A stretch of DNA of 64,000 nucleotides from Rhynchopus euleeides (lineage: Eukaryota; Euglenozoa; Diplonemea; Diplonemida; Diplonemidae), in contig OY723293.1 in assembly GCA_963210315.1 (NCBI GenBank), positions 62,001 through 126,000 of the forward strand, read 5' to 3'. Made by a program: the position numbers and the translations under genes. Below, in pieces: positions 9,266 to 19,001 of the stretch. How positions within the stretch are numbered: position 1 is the first letter of the stretch; each line of letters begins with the position of its first letter. The notes beneath the pieces are model-generated. The model was not told the DNA's origin, made no database searches, and saw nothing but the letters and a program-made list of their open reading frames with translations.

Positions 9266-9715
9266 CGTGCGAAACAAAATGTCAAAACCCCCCCCCCACC
9301 CCCACACCGCGACCTTCATGCCTGACAACACGTCACATCACTGAGGCGTGACGCCGTAAACTCCGTAAGACCCGTCATATTAGACACCCTCCTCTGAGGG
9401 TCACTGCCCTTTATTGGCGCTTTCACTTGCCGCCAAAAAAGCCTGCTAAAATACGGCACTTGGTTCGTTATCCGCGTTGGGGGTGTGAGCACAGAAAAAA
9501 TGCGCTGGCCACCCCCCCCCCGCGCCCTCACCCGATTTTTCCCCCGTTCTCTTTTTTGAATTTTCATTCATTTTTCCGCACATTCGTGTGAGCAGAGAGA
9601 GCGGTTGCTGCTGAATGGCGAAGCGACTTTTTGCCCCGGTCCCACACAGGACAGGACATCAAACTCGATAAAAATCACAACTGGACACCCCAGCCTCTCC
9701 CCCCCCCCCCGTAGG

Positions 9716-10155
9716 GCAGTGGTGGCAGCGTACGGCCGTACGGTACGCGTACGCGTACGCCGTACGCACTTTCTGAAAATCGCGCTGCGTACGCGTACGC
9801 AGATTTTGCGTACGGCTGGTATTCCTGGTCTCTCAGCACACAGTAGGCCACCCAGCGGGTGGCTGGGACCTGGCCTTTGTCCCTGCCTTTCACCGATGGT
9901 TCCTTGACGCGCACGTGGCGAATAACTCGCAACACCTGCAAGTACACCCGCAAGCATACTGCAAAAGGTACCAGTTCCGACTGGAAGGCTCGAAGGCTGC
10001 CCCTGGTACACCTGAGTTCGACTGTCGGATTTGGTGTGTGGCCATGGCCGTCTCCTGTGCTCCATAGACTGCCGTACGCAGCGCGGTACGCGTACGCGTA
10101 CGCCGTACGCACTTTCTGAAAATCACGCTGCGTACGCGTACGCAGCCACCACTGC
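9716..10155. mobile_element. 440-bp MITE with GTACGC-rich internal repeats
   Basis: Terminal inverted repeats GCAGTGGTGGC(A/T)GCGTACG bound the element, and CGTAGG on both sides is a likely 6-bp target duplication. Each end holds a copy of about 90 bp rich in CGTACGCGTACG and containing CGCACTTTCTGAAAATC. The middle (CTCTCAGCACACAGTAGGCC and following) also occurs, diverged, inside the large inverted repeats at 22783-23501 and 32566-33284. No coding capacity is seen. Confidence 0.75.
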
Positions 10156-10178
10156 CGTAGGGGGGGTCGAATGGGGGT

Positions 10179-11277
10179 GACAAACACGATTTTTCAAAAA
10201 ACCGGCGCAGAGGCCCCAAAGCCCCCGTAAACCCTCCAAACCCCCCCAGATCGGTCCGGAAACCCATCGAACCCCACTTTTCCACCATTCCGGGCACCTC
10301 AGGTGCCCGAATTGGGGTACCTAAATTTTGTGCCACCGTTTGGTACCGTACAGTGCCACTGTGTGGGAGGTTGGAAAAGAAAATGCCCCAACACACCACA
10401 TCTGAGGGTTGCAATGCATGTTGCTTGCCAACCACGTCATCCGGTGGGTGTCAGGCGCTATGTAGGTGGCATTAGCCAGGTCTTCGATGTGTTCTGGCTT
10501 GTATATATACCTCCCTGCCTGCGGCACAGGCACTGCCTTTGTCCCCCACACCAGCCACAGAGAGCGTATTGTACTCGGTCCACGGTTGCTGATTCATTGT
10601 GATGCGTTGTATCCTCGAGTGAACGTCACACACTAGTGGCACCACCACCCGCCATCCGAGAGCTGTATTGACTTTGCGCGCTTCCGTTGTATTCACCTCG
10701 CCACGCATATTGCACCGTTCAGTACCAGTGCTCTTGGGCCAGGCAAAGTAGACCGCAGCAACTACCAATTCTGGCACAATGGGTACCACGACAGCGCACT
10801 TCATGTGTTCCCGGAATGTACAGCTCGTGTTGCAACAGTCGTTGTCAACACATCCCGGTTGTGGAGCACTGCTGCACAGGAATCACACGACCATCTGGAC
10901 TGTTCCGTACCTACAGGCAGCCTCCCGGTGCATGGTGGCAGGGAGGTATATATACAAGCCAGAACACATCGAAGACCTGGCTAATGCCACCTACATAGCG
11001 CCTGACACCCACCGGATGACGTGGTTGGCAAGCAACATGCATTGCAACCCTCAGATGTGGTGTGTTGGGGCATTTTCTTTTCCAACCTCCCACACAGTGG
11101 CACTGTACGGTACCAAACGGTGGCACAAAATTTAGGTACCCCAATTCGGGCACCTGAGGTGCCCGGAATGGTGGAAAAGTGGGGTTCGATGGGTTTCCGG
11201 ACCGATCTGGGGGGGTTTGGAGGGTTTACGGGGGCTTTGGGGCCTCTGCGCCGGTTTTTTGAAAAATCGTGTTTGTC
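10179..11277. mobile_element. Foldback element with 339-bp inverted arms
   Basis: The left arm (10179-10517) and right arm (10939-11277) are inverted copies of each other, starting GACAAACACGATTTTTCAAA, with a 421-bp unique spacer. The arms contain further palindromes such as GGGCACCTCAGGTGCCC and GGTACCGTACAGTGCC. No clear target duplication and no protein-coding signal are seen. It resembles a foldback or long-TIR non-autonomous DNA transposon. Confidence 0.8.
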
Positions 11278-11426
11278 CACGTAAAAGGGTGGCATTTGAC
11301 CCCCCCCTACCCCCCCCCCCCCTCCCCTCCCCGGGGGACACACCACTCCAACACGCACATCCTGGCACAGAGCAAAGCCCTCTTTCGCCCCCCCCTCTCT
11401 CTCCCCCCCCCCCCCCCCCCTGCCCC

Positions 11427-13703
11427 TCAGAGCAGGGGGCTGACCGAACCACTAACCGAACCACCTGGGGCACCGCTCTCGCTCCTCACGCTTGCCTGCG
11501 ACTTGCCCCGCCTGCGGAAGGAGCTGAGCGGCGAGAACACGAGGCTCAGCGCTTGCTGCTGGGGAGACAGGGTCGCGGGCTCCGTGCTGGGCGTCGAAGG
11601 ATTCGACGACGGCGCCCCCACCGGTGGCGCGGGGGGGCTGGTCACAGGGCTCTGGCTGTGGGTGCTGCTGCTGCTGCTGGTGTTAGCGGCGGCAGCTGCA
11701 CCACGCCTTGCCGGATCCTCTGCACTGCCTGCACGCCTCTGCTGCTGCGCGGTAGGCTGCGTGGGGAGCGGCACACAACAGAGCTTCTCATCCGCCCGCT
11801 TCCACTCCGTCTGGTGCACCCTCTGCTGCGACGCGATGTGCCTGTGCTCCAGCTCCGGCACGCTCGGCAGACGCATCACCAGCTGCCGCAGAAACACCCC
11901 ACACCCCACCGCCGCATCCCCCGCCCTCTCCTTCACATCCTCCCAGGCACCCCCTTGGCTCACATGCACCCCCGCCTGCCTGCCCTCCTCTGCGTCTATC
12001 TCCTGCCGCACAGCTTCTCTATACCACACACCCCCTGCGAAGGGGAGCCACAGCACGCCGAGGAGGATGACCCGAAGGCTTGCCTCGCCGAAGGTTGCGT
12101 AGAGCATCAGGATAAGGTAGGCTATGCAGGAGACCATCCACACTGCGGCGAAGACCAGCCCGAAGAGGGTGAGTGTGACGAGGGGGTCTGTCCAGTCGAG
12201 GCTGGTTGGGAGCATCTCGGCGAGGAAGAGGAGTGTCTCGACTTTGTAGACGAATTGGTCCAAAACCCGCTTTGCGTAAAAAAGCTGCCCGACGATGGTG
12301 TGGGGGTGGCCTTCCGGCTCCCGCAGGCGAGGGTCGTCCGACCAGCAGATGCATTCGATGTGCTTCTGGTCTTTCGAGAGGATGGACAGGCAGAACGTCG
12401 CGAGGAATGCGTCCATCAGGAGGAGGTGCGCAGGCGTGGTGAGGCAGGACACGGCAATGACCCCCATCACGCACAGCGAGGGGGCCTGCCTTTCGAAGGT
12501 GAGGAGGGGGAAGACGCATGTCTCCAGCCACCAGGGTGGGGTCTGCACGCGGAGGATGAACCTCTCGTAGACTCGGAGGATGCGGAAAATCTTCTCCTCG
12601 ATCTCGTCGATGCCGAGCGCCCCGCCGCCGCTCTGCGGCGCCTGCTTTGGCTTCGGTGCCTCCGCGGTGTAGACACCATACCTCAGGGAGATGTAGCGTG
12701 TCTTCTGGATGGAGACCGACACCACGACATACCCCACACGCTTCGGGATCTTCAGGGCGCTGGTGGGTACCTCCGGAATCCCCGAGGGGTATTTCGGGAG
12801 GTGCTTCCCTTTGAAATACCAGAAGGCGTAGGTCTGCTGCACAATCCGGCACCTCTCGTGGTGGTCCTCGCAGAAGAGGGGCGACAGAGGCACGGACACC
12901 TGCCCCGTCACCTCGGTTGTCAGAATCCCCTCCGTCGCGGTGTAGATGTAGAGGTCCACAAAGGGGGACGCCGGGGTGAACCGCACCTTCAGCTGCCCTG
13001 GGGTCTCCGCCCCCAGCCCCGCGGCGCCCGGAGGGAGGCTCTGCCTCTGCCTGCGGAAGCAGTCCTGCACCGGGATGTGGCACTTCGCCCCCCCGCACTC
13101 CAGATGCACGGTGCTGCTCCCTGTCGCAATGTCCCGGTTCAGCCAGATCTCATGGATTGTGACGAAATACGACACACGGAGGCCGGGATCGCCACCATCC
13201 GGCGACCCCGCCCTCTGCGAGGCTGTGTTCGGCACACCCTGATCTGAAGGCGAAGGGCTGTCTGAGGCACCCCCCCTCTGGGGGTAGGGCTGGCCACTCT
13301 TGCCGCTCCACCGAGAAGGGGGGGCAGTCGCCCTGCGCGCCGTGCCGCGGTGTGGGTGCTGCGTTGCCCACGGGTCGCTTCCACCGCCCGCGGTGTGGGG
13401 GTCGGAAGCGGCGGAGTGCGAGGGGGCCCCCGTGTCACCCGGTGCGGCATCCGCAGGCCCACACCCCGGCCCGCCCCCGACCCCCGCAAAGGAGGACGCA
13501 GGGCTGGGCAGGGGGCACGAGGAGAAGGAAGCGGCAGATGCAGGGCTCGCCTCCCCGTCCCCCCCCTCCCTTTGGCTCTGCCTCTCGCGGTCGAGCTGCT
13601 GCTGCTGCGCTGCTGCGGCGCTGCGGGTGCGGGCTCGGGCCCGGGCCCCGTCGCTTCTCCCCCCCGGGGCACCACGGCGAGACCCTGACAGGAAGCTGAA
13701 CAT
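11427..13703 (-). CDS. C2-domain membrane protein with MCTP-like C-terminal region
   Basis: One uninterrupted 758-residue frame. Residues 1-175 are low complexity (Arg/Ala, Gln, Ser/Pro). Residues about 177-345 read as a beta-rich C2-like region (VSYFVTIHEIWLNRD, LYIYTATEGILTTEVTGQVS). Residues about 385-445 hold a first hydrophobic hairpin, and about 508-560 a second. The word LDWTDPLVTLTLFGLVFAA just before it matches the conserved (W)xDP-(A/L)T-LF segment of the PRT_C region of multiple-C2-and-transmembrane (MCTP) proteins, which anchors C2 domains at ER-plasma-membrane contacts. Here only one C2-like unit is apparent; MCTPs normally have three or four. The tail (590-758) is Ser/Pro/Ala-rich. 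The start is the first ATG of the frame. The role as a lipid-binding ER tether is inference. Confidence 0.6.
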   Translation of the reverse strand: MFSFLSGSRRGAPGGRSDGARARARTRSAAAAQQQQLDRERQSQREGGDGEASPASAASFSSCPLPSPASSFAGVGGGPGCGPADAAPGDTGAPSHSAASDPHTAGGGSDPWATQHPHRGTARRATAPPSRWSGKSGQPYPQRGGASDSPSPSDQGVPNTASQRAGSPDGGDPGLRVSYFVTIHEIWLNRDIATGSSTVHLECGGAKCHIPVQDCFRRQRQSLPPGAAGLGAETPGQLKVRFTPASPFVDLYIYTATEGILTTEVTGQVSVPLSPLFCEDHHERCRIVQQTYAFWYFKGKHLPKYPSGIPEVPTSALKIPKRVGYVVVSVSIQKTRYISLRYGVYTAEAPKPKQAPQSGGGALGIDEIEEKIFRILRVYERFILRVQTPPWWLETCVFPLLTFERQAPSLCVMGVIAVSCLTTPAHLLLMDAFLATFCLSILSKDQKHIECICWSDDPRLREPEGHPHTIVGQLFYAKRVLDQFVYKVETLLFLAEMLPTSLDWTDPLVTLTLFGLVFAAVWMVSCIAYLILMLYATFGEASLRVILLGVLWLPFAGGVWYREAVRQEIDAEEGRQAGVHVSQGGAWEDVKERAGDAAVGCGVFLRQLVMRLPSVPELEHRHIASQQRVHQTEWKRADEKLCCVPLPTQPTAQQQRRAGSAEDPARRGAAAAANTSSSSSTHSQSPVTSPPAPPVGAPSSNPSTPSTEPATLSPQQQALSLVFSPLSSFRRRGKSQASVRSESGAPGGSVSGSVSPLL

Positions 13704-14260
13704 GTCGCCAGGAGGGGGGTTGGGGTGGTGGTGGTGGTGGTGGTTACGCCACCCGGGGTGTGTTGTCGCGCAGACGGCGGCTTGTCATATGGGACGTGTG
13801 TGGGGGGTGGGGGAGGGGTAGGTGTGTGTGGTGGACACACGCGGCAGCACCCCGTTCCACGACTCCCACCCGACCCCCCGCGCCTCAACAACGTGTGTGG
13901 CAGGCGCACGCGCGGCACTGCCGGACTACTGGAAACAGGGTGGTGTGTGGAGGGCGGGTGTCTTCAGACTTCACTTTTGTTTGTGCGCACTATGCAATAT
14001 ACCTGTTTATGGAATAATGTATGTTGCACTGCACGCTGCCAACAGCCGATTGTTGACTGTCACAAGCAGGGGAATAGGGTGCCCTTTCTGAGAGGTTTCC
14101 AAACCAGAAAAAGCCGGTTTTCTGGTTTGGGGAAATTTATAAAAAAAATGAGATTTCTGGGGAAAAAAACCAGAATTTTTTCAAGGCGTTTTCTCGTGGG
14201 GGATGAGGATATGTCCTCCTGACACCCACCCTTCTTCCGTTTTTTTTGCAGCCAACAGCC
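13704..14260. other. 5' flank of the C2-membrane gene, no gene seen
   Basis: GGTGG-rich and then AT-richer DNA. It includes an inverted repeat around 14097-14127 (CCAAACCAGAAAA facing TTTTCTGGTTTGG). No supported coding sequence. Confidence 0.4.
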
Positions 14261-14263
14261 AGA

Positions 14264-14490
14264 CGTTCACTACCGTGGCCTCCGGCGGCTGGGGGGCTCC
14301 GCCCCCCAGACCCCCCTGTGGCGTATGTCTCGTACTCAAGTCCTTCGAATCCCATCAGGTCGGGGGATCCAACCACTCCAGTCGCCTCAGGACGCAGCCA
14401 ACTCACACAGAATCTGTTCGCCCACACGAACAGATGTTCACTACCGTGGCCTCCGGCGGCTGGGGGGCTCACGCCCCCCAGACCCCCGAT
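14264..14490 (+). repeat. Paired hairpin repeat, copy 2
   Basis: Units at about 14264-14330 and 14430-14490 carry the GTGGCCTCCGGCGGCTGGGG core and hairpin. The intervening TCAGGACGCAGCCAACTCAC matches the other pairs. Confidence 0.85.
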
Positions 14491-14835
14491 GTAGTGTGTG
14501 CCCGTCTGTCTATCTCACTTACCCCGGATACAGTGCTGCGTAGGAGGTCAGCACCACATCCATGAAGCGCTTCTTCGACATCGGACAGGAGGTCGGACTT
14601 CCCCACCTGGGAGGTACACTCGCCGCGTTGGCGACATGCGTGACATGCGACACGATACCTGAAACGTGAGTGTGCCTGGCTAACACGGGCATTTCAACGG
14701 TCTGCCGGCGACCGTCCCCCAAACCAGTAAACCAGCAGTTTTGGAAAATTGGAGAGGTCACCCTACTACCCTGGTCACAAGCAAGATTTTTGTGTAAAAA
14801 AAATGCGCGTCGCAACCGTGCTTCTTCCTTAATGA

Positions 14836-14970
14836 TGTGTTGACGCTTCCACCACCCTAGAGCCTGGTGCTTTGATGTGGGTGTGGAGCACATGTGAACA
14901 CGAGATAGCTAGACACGCAGAAAAGGTGCAGGGTCGTTGAAATCACTCCTACACTTTTACGCATCATAAA
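14836..14970. repeat. Short dispersed repeat (partner of 9116-9265)
   Basis: It begins TGTTGACGCTTCCACCACCC and ends CTCCTACACTTTTACGCATC. Both ends reduce to ...ACRCATCA in opposite orientation, like the two junction words of the YR retrotransposon repeats. Confidence 0.65.
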
Positions 14971-14995
14971 TGTGCTCAAAAAAAAGTGATGTTCG

Positions 14996-15331
14996 GTGGA
15001 GTATGTGCAGGAGATGCCGCTGTCCTCTGATGACACACAGATGGCAGTGTCGGAGCTCCTCGAGAGGATGTTCCGGGAAGATTTGTTTCGACGATCCGAA
15101 GAACCTCCTGCGTTGCGAGAGCGACTGCTTTCACTGGACTCTACTATGCGGCGTCAAGCAGGGTGGTCTGTGGAGTGTCTGCAACAACGAAGTGGAGGAA
15201 GTGTGCGAGAGCACTGTACTCCAGGCTGTCACCACGGCCCCCGGGAGAACACGCCGTCACTCCGAAGCCCGCTACGCCACCTCCTGCATCCCCGCACGCC
15301 CCCACCGGCACCACCAGTCCTCCACCAGTAG
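14996..15331 (+). CDS. Hypothetical ORF, possibly a gene remnant
   Basis: The first 60 codons (EYVQEMPLSSDDTQMAVSEL and following LERMFREDLFRRSEEPPALR) look like a charged helical protein, then the frame becomes Pro/His-rich. The start used is GTG; the first ATG is codon 7. In neighbouring frames the sequence from 15170 to 15440 is equally open, so a frameshift or intron is possible. No family is recognised. The region ends where the 17.5-kb element nest begins. DNA from 15332 to 15866 holds no other supported gene. Confidence 0.2.
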   Translation: MEYVQEMPLSSDDTQMAVSELLERMFREDLFRRSEEPPALRERLLSLDSTMRRQAGWSVECLQQRSGGSVREHCTPGCHHGPRENTPSLRSPLRHLLHPRTPPPAPPVLHQ

Positions 15332-15866
15332 TGCACCCGAGAGCCTCAGAGATCCCACTTCCTCCACCGAAGCGACCCCGCCAAGTGAGGCTCAAGGGAG
15401 CTCCTCTCCTCCCAAGCGTGCTTCTGCGTCTACTCTACGTAGGAGCGGGGTGGGTGTGGGGGGGGTCAAGAGTGGGGGTGGGGGAGTGGGGGTATCGCTG
15501 GTGTTCATTCGTTCCATGCGGCGTTGCCAGTTGCATCAGGGGGCGGGGGGGGGGGGGGGGGCTGCCGCCGAAAAAGAATCAGCCTGGGTCCGCAACGGTA
15601 TGACATTGGACATTCCAGCCTGCATTCCGCAGCACCGGCCGCCGCCGCAGCCCATTCGCGCACTAACTTCACCCCCCACCCCTCCCCACACTCCCCACCA
15701 CCACCACACCAGCCCCTCGCAGAACCGTGGCTGAGCTGAAAGCACAGAGAAAGGCGTGGCATGTGCAAGCAGGCACGTTGGGGGGTGAGATTGCAGAAGG
15801 GGCGAGGCCCAAGGCAACGGCGCAGGAGGGACGCGCGCTGCTAGGGCTACGGGCGACTGCCTGTGA

Positions 15867-15940
15867 CACGGTGGGATCTTGTAAATTTTACATGTATAAC
15901 TACAAGTATATCAACCAAAATCTGAAAAACCGTATACTTT
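15867..15940. repeat. Left terminal inverted repeat of the outer element
   Basis: This 74-bp stretch matches, inverted, 33285-33328 joined to about 22752-22782. That join identifies the insertion site of the large transposon. DNA from 15941 to 16256 is AT-rich with A/T runs and no gene. Confidence 0.85.
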
Positions 15941-16549
15941 TTCAAAATTTTGAGTAAATGGCACTCCGCTACACCTTTTTCAACATTTTTTTTATCGTGT
16001 AACGTACGGAATTGGCGCTTTTCAGGACAATAATTTTTCCAAAAAAAATATTTTTTTTTTGGTGGAGAAATTCGGAAAAACTGTTTTTGCCGATATTTTC
16101 TTCGGAATTTCACCCCCGCGGATCGCCACAAAAAGACCCGGTTTTTGACGGAATTTGAGAGTTGAGCTCCGTAGATTACACCATAAAAAAAATCGGTGAA
16201 TTTAGTGGAGTACAGTCCAATTTACTGCTGCCCAACCACTATAACCAACTTTCCTACACGGTGGACTCCAGCGGCCCTAGCGGGAGTCTGGGAGCGGGAG
16301 TCTGAGCGGGTGTCAAAGACTCCCGCTAGGGGGAGTCTGACTCCCCCTAGCGGGAGTCTTTTCACCTATTTTCATCCATTTTTCCCATGATATAGTTACA
16401 GTCTACTGGCGTGGGGGGTAAAATCATGGTGGAAGAGGGATGGGGAGGGGCTTGTTTTGCTTCTGTCAGTTTCCCCGGACTCTGGACTACCTACCTATCC
16501 TCCTGGTAGCGGCTACACCTGCGGAGGTGAGCGGTTAGAATTTGAGGTG

Positions 16550-17416
16550 TCAAAGTGCGGCCATCGCCTGTCGTAGTTGTGTTACACCTTGGGCAAGACA
16601 AGCCATCCTGCAGGCCTCATCTTCTTCGTCAGAACTGTCATCCCCCTCCTGCTGTGCGCGTTGGTCAAGCGTGCTCAAAGTCGCCTCGGATGACACGAAT
16701 GGTGTGAAAGTCGCCCCCAGCGGGATTGGCATTTTGCACAAGCAGAGCGATAATTTGCGGTGTCCTTCGGGGAACCGGAACAGGAAGTAGGGCGCGCTGA
16801 TGGGTTCAACGAAGTCCTGTGTGTTGCAGTGCACAAACCCCTTCTGCAGCTGTGTCAACTGTGTGCAAAGAACATACACAGCCAATCTATGAGCGTGTCG
16901 GGTGTGCAGACACGGACACAGGATGACTTCTCTATACCCGAGGATCCCGTCCTGCGACAGGTGCGCAACCTTCCAAGGCATGCCCGATGCGCGCCGCTTC
17001 TCTTCTGCCATCGCAAGATCTCTCTCGTAAGTTGCGGAGCTGGCGATTGTAACGGCATCTTTCTTGCGATGTCCGTTCTCTGCTTCTTCAAATTCGTCGT
17101 TGTTCTGCAGAGGCACTGCATCTTCTGGAGCCCACCAATGATGGAGACTGTGTACGTAGGCATTGCGCGTTGATCCCTTTTCGGCATGCTCCATCAACCA
17201 GTGAAATATATGCCCTGAGATCCGAGCACGCAAGAAGGGAATCCGGGCTGACTCATCCTTGCATCCCCAGAAGCGCCAGGGGATGTCTGCATACCGGAAA
17301 TGCATGAGGTCTGCAAGGGAGACAAAGAGGTAGCGGAACAAGCCCTTGTAGGTGTGTCCTGTGACAGGCAAGCACGACCTTCCGGAACTGAGCACCTGTC
17401 CCATGCTGCGACACAT
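16550..17416 (-). CDS. ORF2, C-terminal part, of CACGG element copy A (unknown function)
   Basis: A 288-residue frame starting ATG-TGT-CGC. It carries hydrophobic helices near residues 24-40 and 63-75, a motif TRNAYVHSLHHWW, a Cys/His-bearing stretch CPCLHTRHAHRLAVYVLCTQ, and an acidic tail (DDSSDEEDEACRMA). Residues about 80-190 align with a protein of the element at 51149-54002 (TRSAYAHSLEHWF, ERDL, IL-Y-x3-CxC, QL-x5-GxxH), so the gene is conserved across families. No match to known transposase motifs (DDE, HUH, YR) is seen. The 5' part of the gene is separated from it by the MITE at 17471-18131, and a frame change is also needed near 17.43 kb, so this copy is probably inactive. Confidence 0.6.
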   Translation of the reverse strand: MCRSMGQVLSSGRSCLPVTGHTYKGLFRYLFVSLADLMHFRYADIPWRFWGCKDESARIPFLRARISGHIFHWLMEHAEKGSTRNAYVHSLHHWWAPEDAVPLQNNDEFEEAENGHRKKDAVTIASSATYERDLAMAEEKRRASGMPWKVAHLSQDGILGYREVILCPCLHTRHAHRLAVYVLCTQLTQLQKGFVHCNTQDFVEPISAPYFLFRFPEGHRKLSLCLCKMPIPLGATFTPFVSSEATLSTLDQRAQQEGDDSSDEEDEACRMACLAQGVTQLRQAMAAL

Positions 17417-17470
17417 TCAGTGCAAGGTTTGTACAGGTCTTGTCGAATATTTTTTTGTTGTCTCATCCAG

Positions 17471-18131
17471 CAGGGGTGGAGCTTGAAATATGGGGTTGCG
17501 GGCTGGATCGGGTCAGATCGGGTCAGCCAATTTTTTCTTATGGGTTCCCCCCCGGTTCGTCTCAGAGATCAGTGCTCGGGCCCAGCCTCCCGCGAGGTAC
17601 CGGAACCGATATGCAGCCCCGGACGCGCAAGGACTTGGTTACAAGACAAACACATGCCGTAGGGGGGGTCTGGGAGGCGGAGCTCCCAGCCGCCGGAGGC
17701 CACGGTAGTGAACATCTGTGACTTGCGGGCGTACGGATTCTGTGTGAGTTGGCTGCGTCCTCCTGAGGATACTGAGATTCCCTGATGTAAAGGGCTTGGG
17801 TACAAGACAGGCACATGCCACAGGGGGGTCTGGGGGGCGGAGCCCCCCAGCCACCGGAGGCCACGGTAGTAAACGTCTGTTGCACGGTACGGGTTGGGCA
17901 GCTTCATTTGTCCTCTATTGTGACTGTTTGAGGCCTGTGCTCATGTCGCTGGGGTCACTTTGCTCACGAAACGCCTCCTGGTCACCTTGAGGCCCCAAGG
18001 CGAGGAGCCAACTTTTCCGGTTTCCCGAAAATCTATATTTTTTTTTCTTTTTACCCCTGACCTGATTTTTTGTGAGGGCCTGCAGAAAATCAGGTCAGCT
18101 GACCCGAAAAAACCCCCAAGCTCCACCCCTG
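17471..18131. mobile_element. hAT-type MITE inside copy A
   Basis: A 661-bp element with termini CAGGGGTGGAGCTTG and the inverse, flanked by the 8-bp duplication TCATCCAG (17463-17470 and 18132-18139). It interrupts ORF2. Internally it carries GGGTCAG repeats near its ends and a pair of hairpin repeats (about 17660-17715 and 17820-17880). The 8-bp duplication and CAGGG start fit the hAT superfamily. It has no transposase. Confidence 0.88.
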
Positions 18132-18355
18132 TCATCCAGTACCCTGATCAGCCGCATGGCGAGCCCCTTGCAGTCATGGAGTGCTGGGGTGACGTAGCGG
18201 GCATTGGGAAGCACACCTGCCAAGAGGGAGGGGTAGCCAGCCTCTTTCATCTCAGAGAGAGTCAGGTGCGGGTATCGATGCACCTGTTGATACCAGCGTT
18301 CTTCTGGGATGTCGCACAGTGAGCATCGGTGCCCTCGCCCCCCGCATCGCCTCAT
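18095..18355 (-). CDS. ORF2, N-terminal fragment, of CACGG element copy A
   Basis: ATG at 18355, immediately inside the internal terminus-like repeat. The native part (to the MITE at 18139) reads RCSLCDIPEERWYQQVHRYP, then LTLSEMKEAGYPSLLAG and so on. It has a CxxC that may pair with a second cysteine group (CTEC, near 17433 in the adjacent frame) on the other side of the MITE. The last residues listed in this frame are MITE sequence. Function unknown. Confidence 0.5.
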   Translation of the reverse strand: MRRCGGRGHRCSLCDIPEERWYQQVHRYPHLTLSEMKEAGYPSLLAGVLPNARYVTPALHDCKGLAMRLIRVLDDRGGAWGFFRVS

Positions 18356-18620
18356 TGTTGCCCACTGCTGATCTATACTCCCGCTAGCGGGAGTTGGACT
18401 CCCCCTAGTTGAGACTCCCGAAAAGGGTTAAACCCGGTAGTGGTACCCTACCCCCGCTGGAGTCCACCGTGCAAGGCCGGATCAGCCCACGGGTGGGTTT
18501 GAGGAAGAAATCTGGGGGGGCAAATTTTGCTGCGACTTCCGGTTTCACCCGGCCGAACTCCAGCATCTATCCAGACCCACGGTGCCAAGCCGTTCGCCCG
18601 TGTCGCGATCATTCGCGGCT

Positions 18621-19001
18621 TCAGGCTGCCCCCGACGACACGTTTGTATCCTGCACCTTGCCATACTTCGCCTCCACCTTGTATATGACGGAGAGCGCCC
18701 TCCTTCCGCATCGTTGCGACTTCCCTGACAGCGAACTTATCCATGTCAGGGAAGACATGGCGATGATTGCGTTGGCCACCTGGGTGCTGTGCTGGTGGAG
18801 CTCCTTGCTCAACACCGTTGCTAGGAGCCTTCTAATGGATCCCAGTGTCAGCACACTGCCCCCTTTTTTAACAGGGAAGGCCGTGCAAAAATCATGCACA
18901 ATGTTCGTCGCCTCCGCAGCCTCGGGACTCTCTGCGCTCTTCTTCTTCTTAATCGACTTTGCCGCCGGCTTCGCTGCCGGCTTCGTTGTCGTCTTCCCCA
19001 T
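18621..19001 (-). CDS. ORF1 of CACGG element copy A, small Lys/Ala-rich protein
   Basis: A 126-residue protein starting MGKTTTKPAAKPAAK, a very basic N-terminus like a histone tail or a DNA-binding arm. It continues with a helical segment (GSIRRLLATVLSKELHQHST, QVANAIIAM) and a Ser-rich end. The stop falls before the internal terminus-like repeat. The same position in the 51149-54002 element is held by a 281-residue protein that likewise starts with a Lys/Thr-rich tail followed by a helical region. DNA binding is inference. Confidence 0.6.
   Translation of the reverse strand: MGKTTTKPAAKPAAKSIKKKKSAESPEAAEATNIVHDFCTAFPVKKGGSVLTLGSIRRLLATVLSKELHQHSTQVANAIIAMSSLTWISSLSGKSQRCGRRALSVIYKVEAKYGKVQDTNVSSGAA

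Noticed and set aside
11217-13247. 676-codon open frame on the plus strand
   Set aside because: It is antisense to the C2-membrane gene. It has Arg/His/Leu-rich composition from GC-rich codons and no domain; the minus frame has membrane helices and MCTP-like words.
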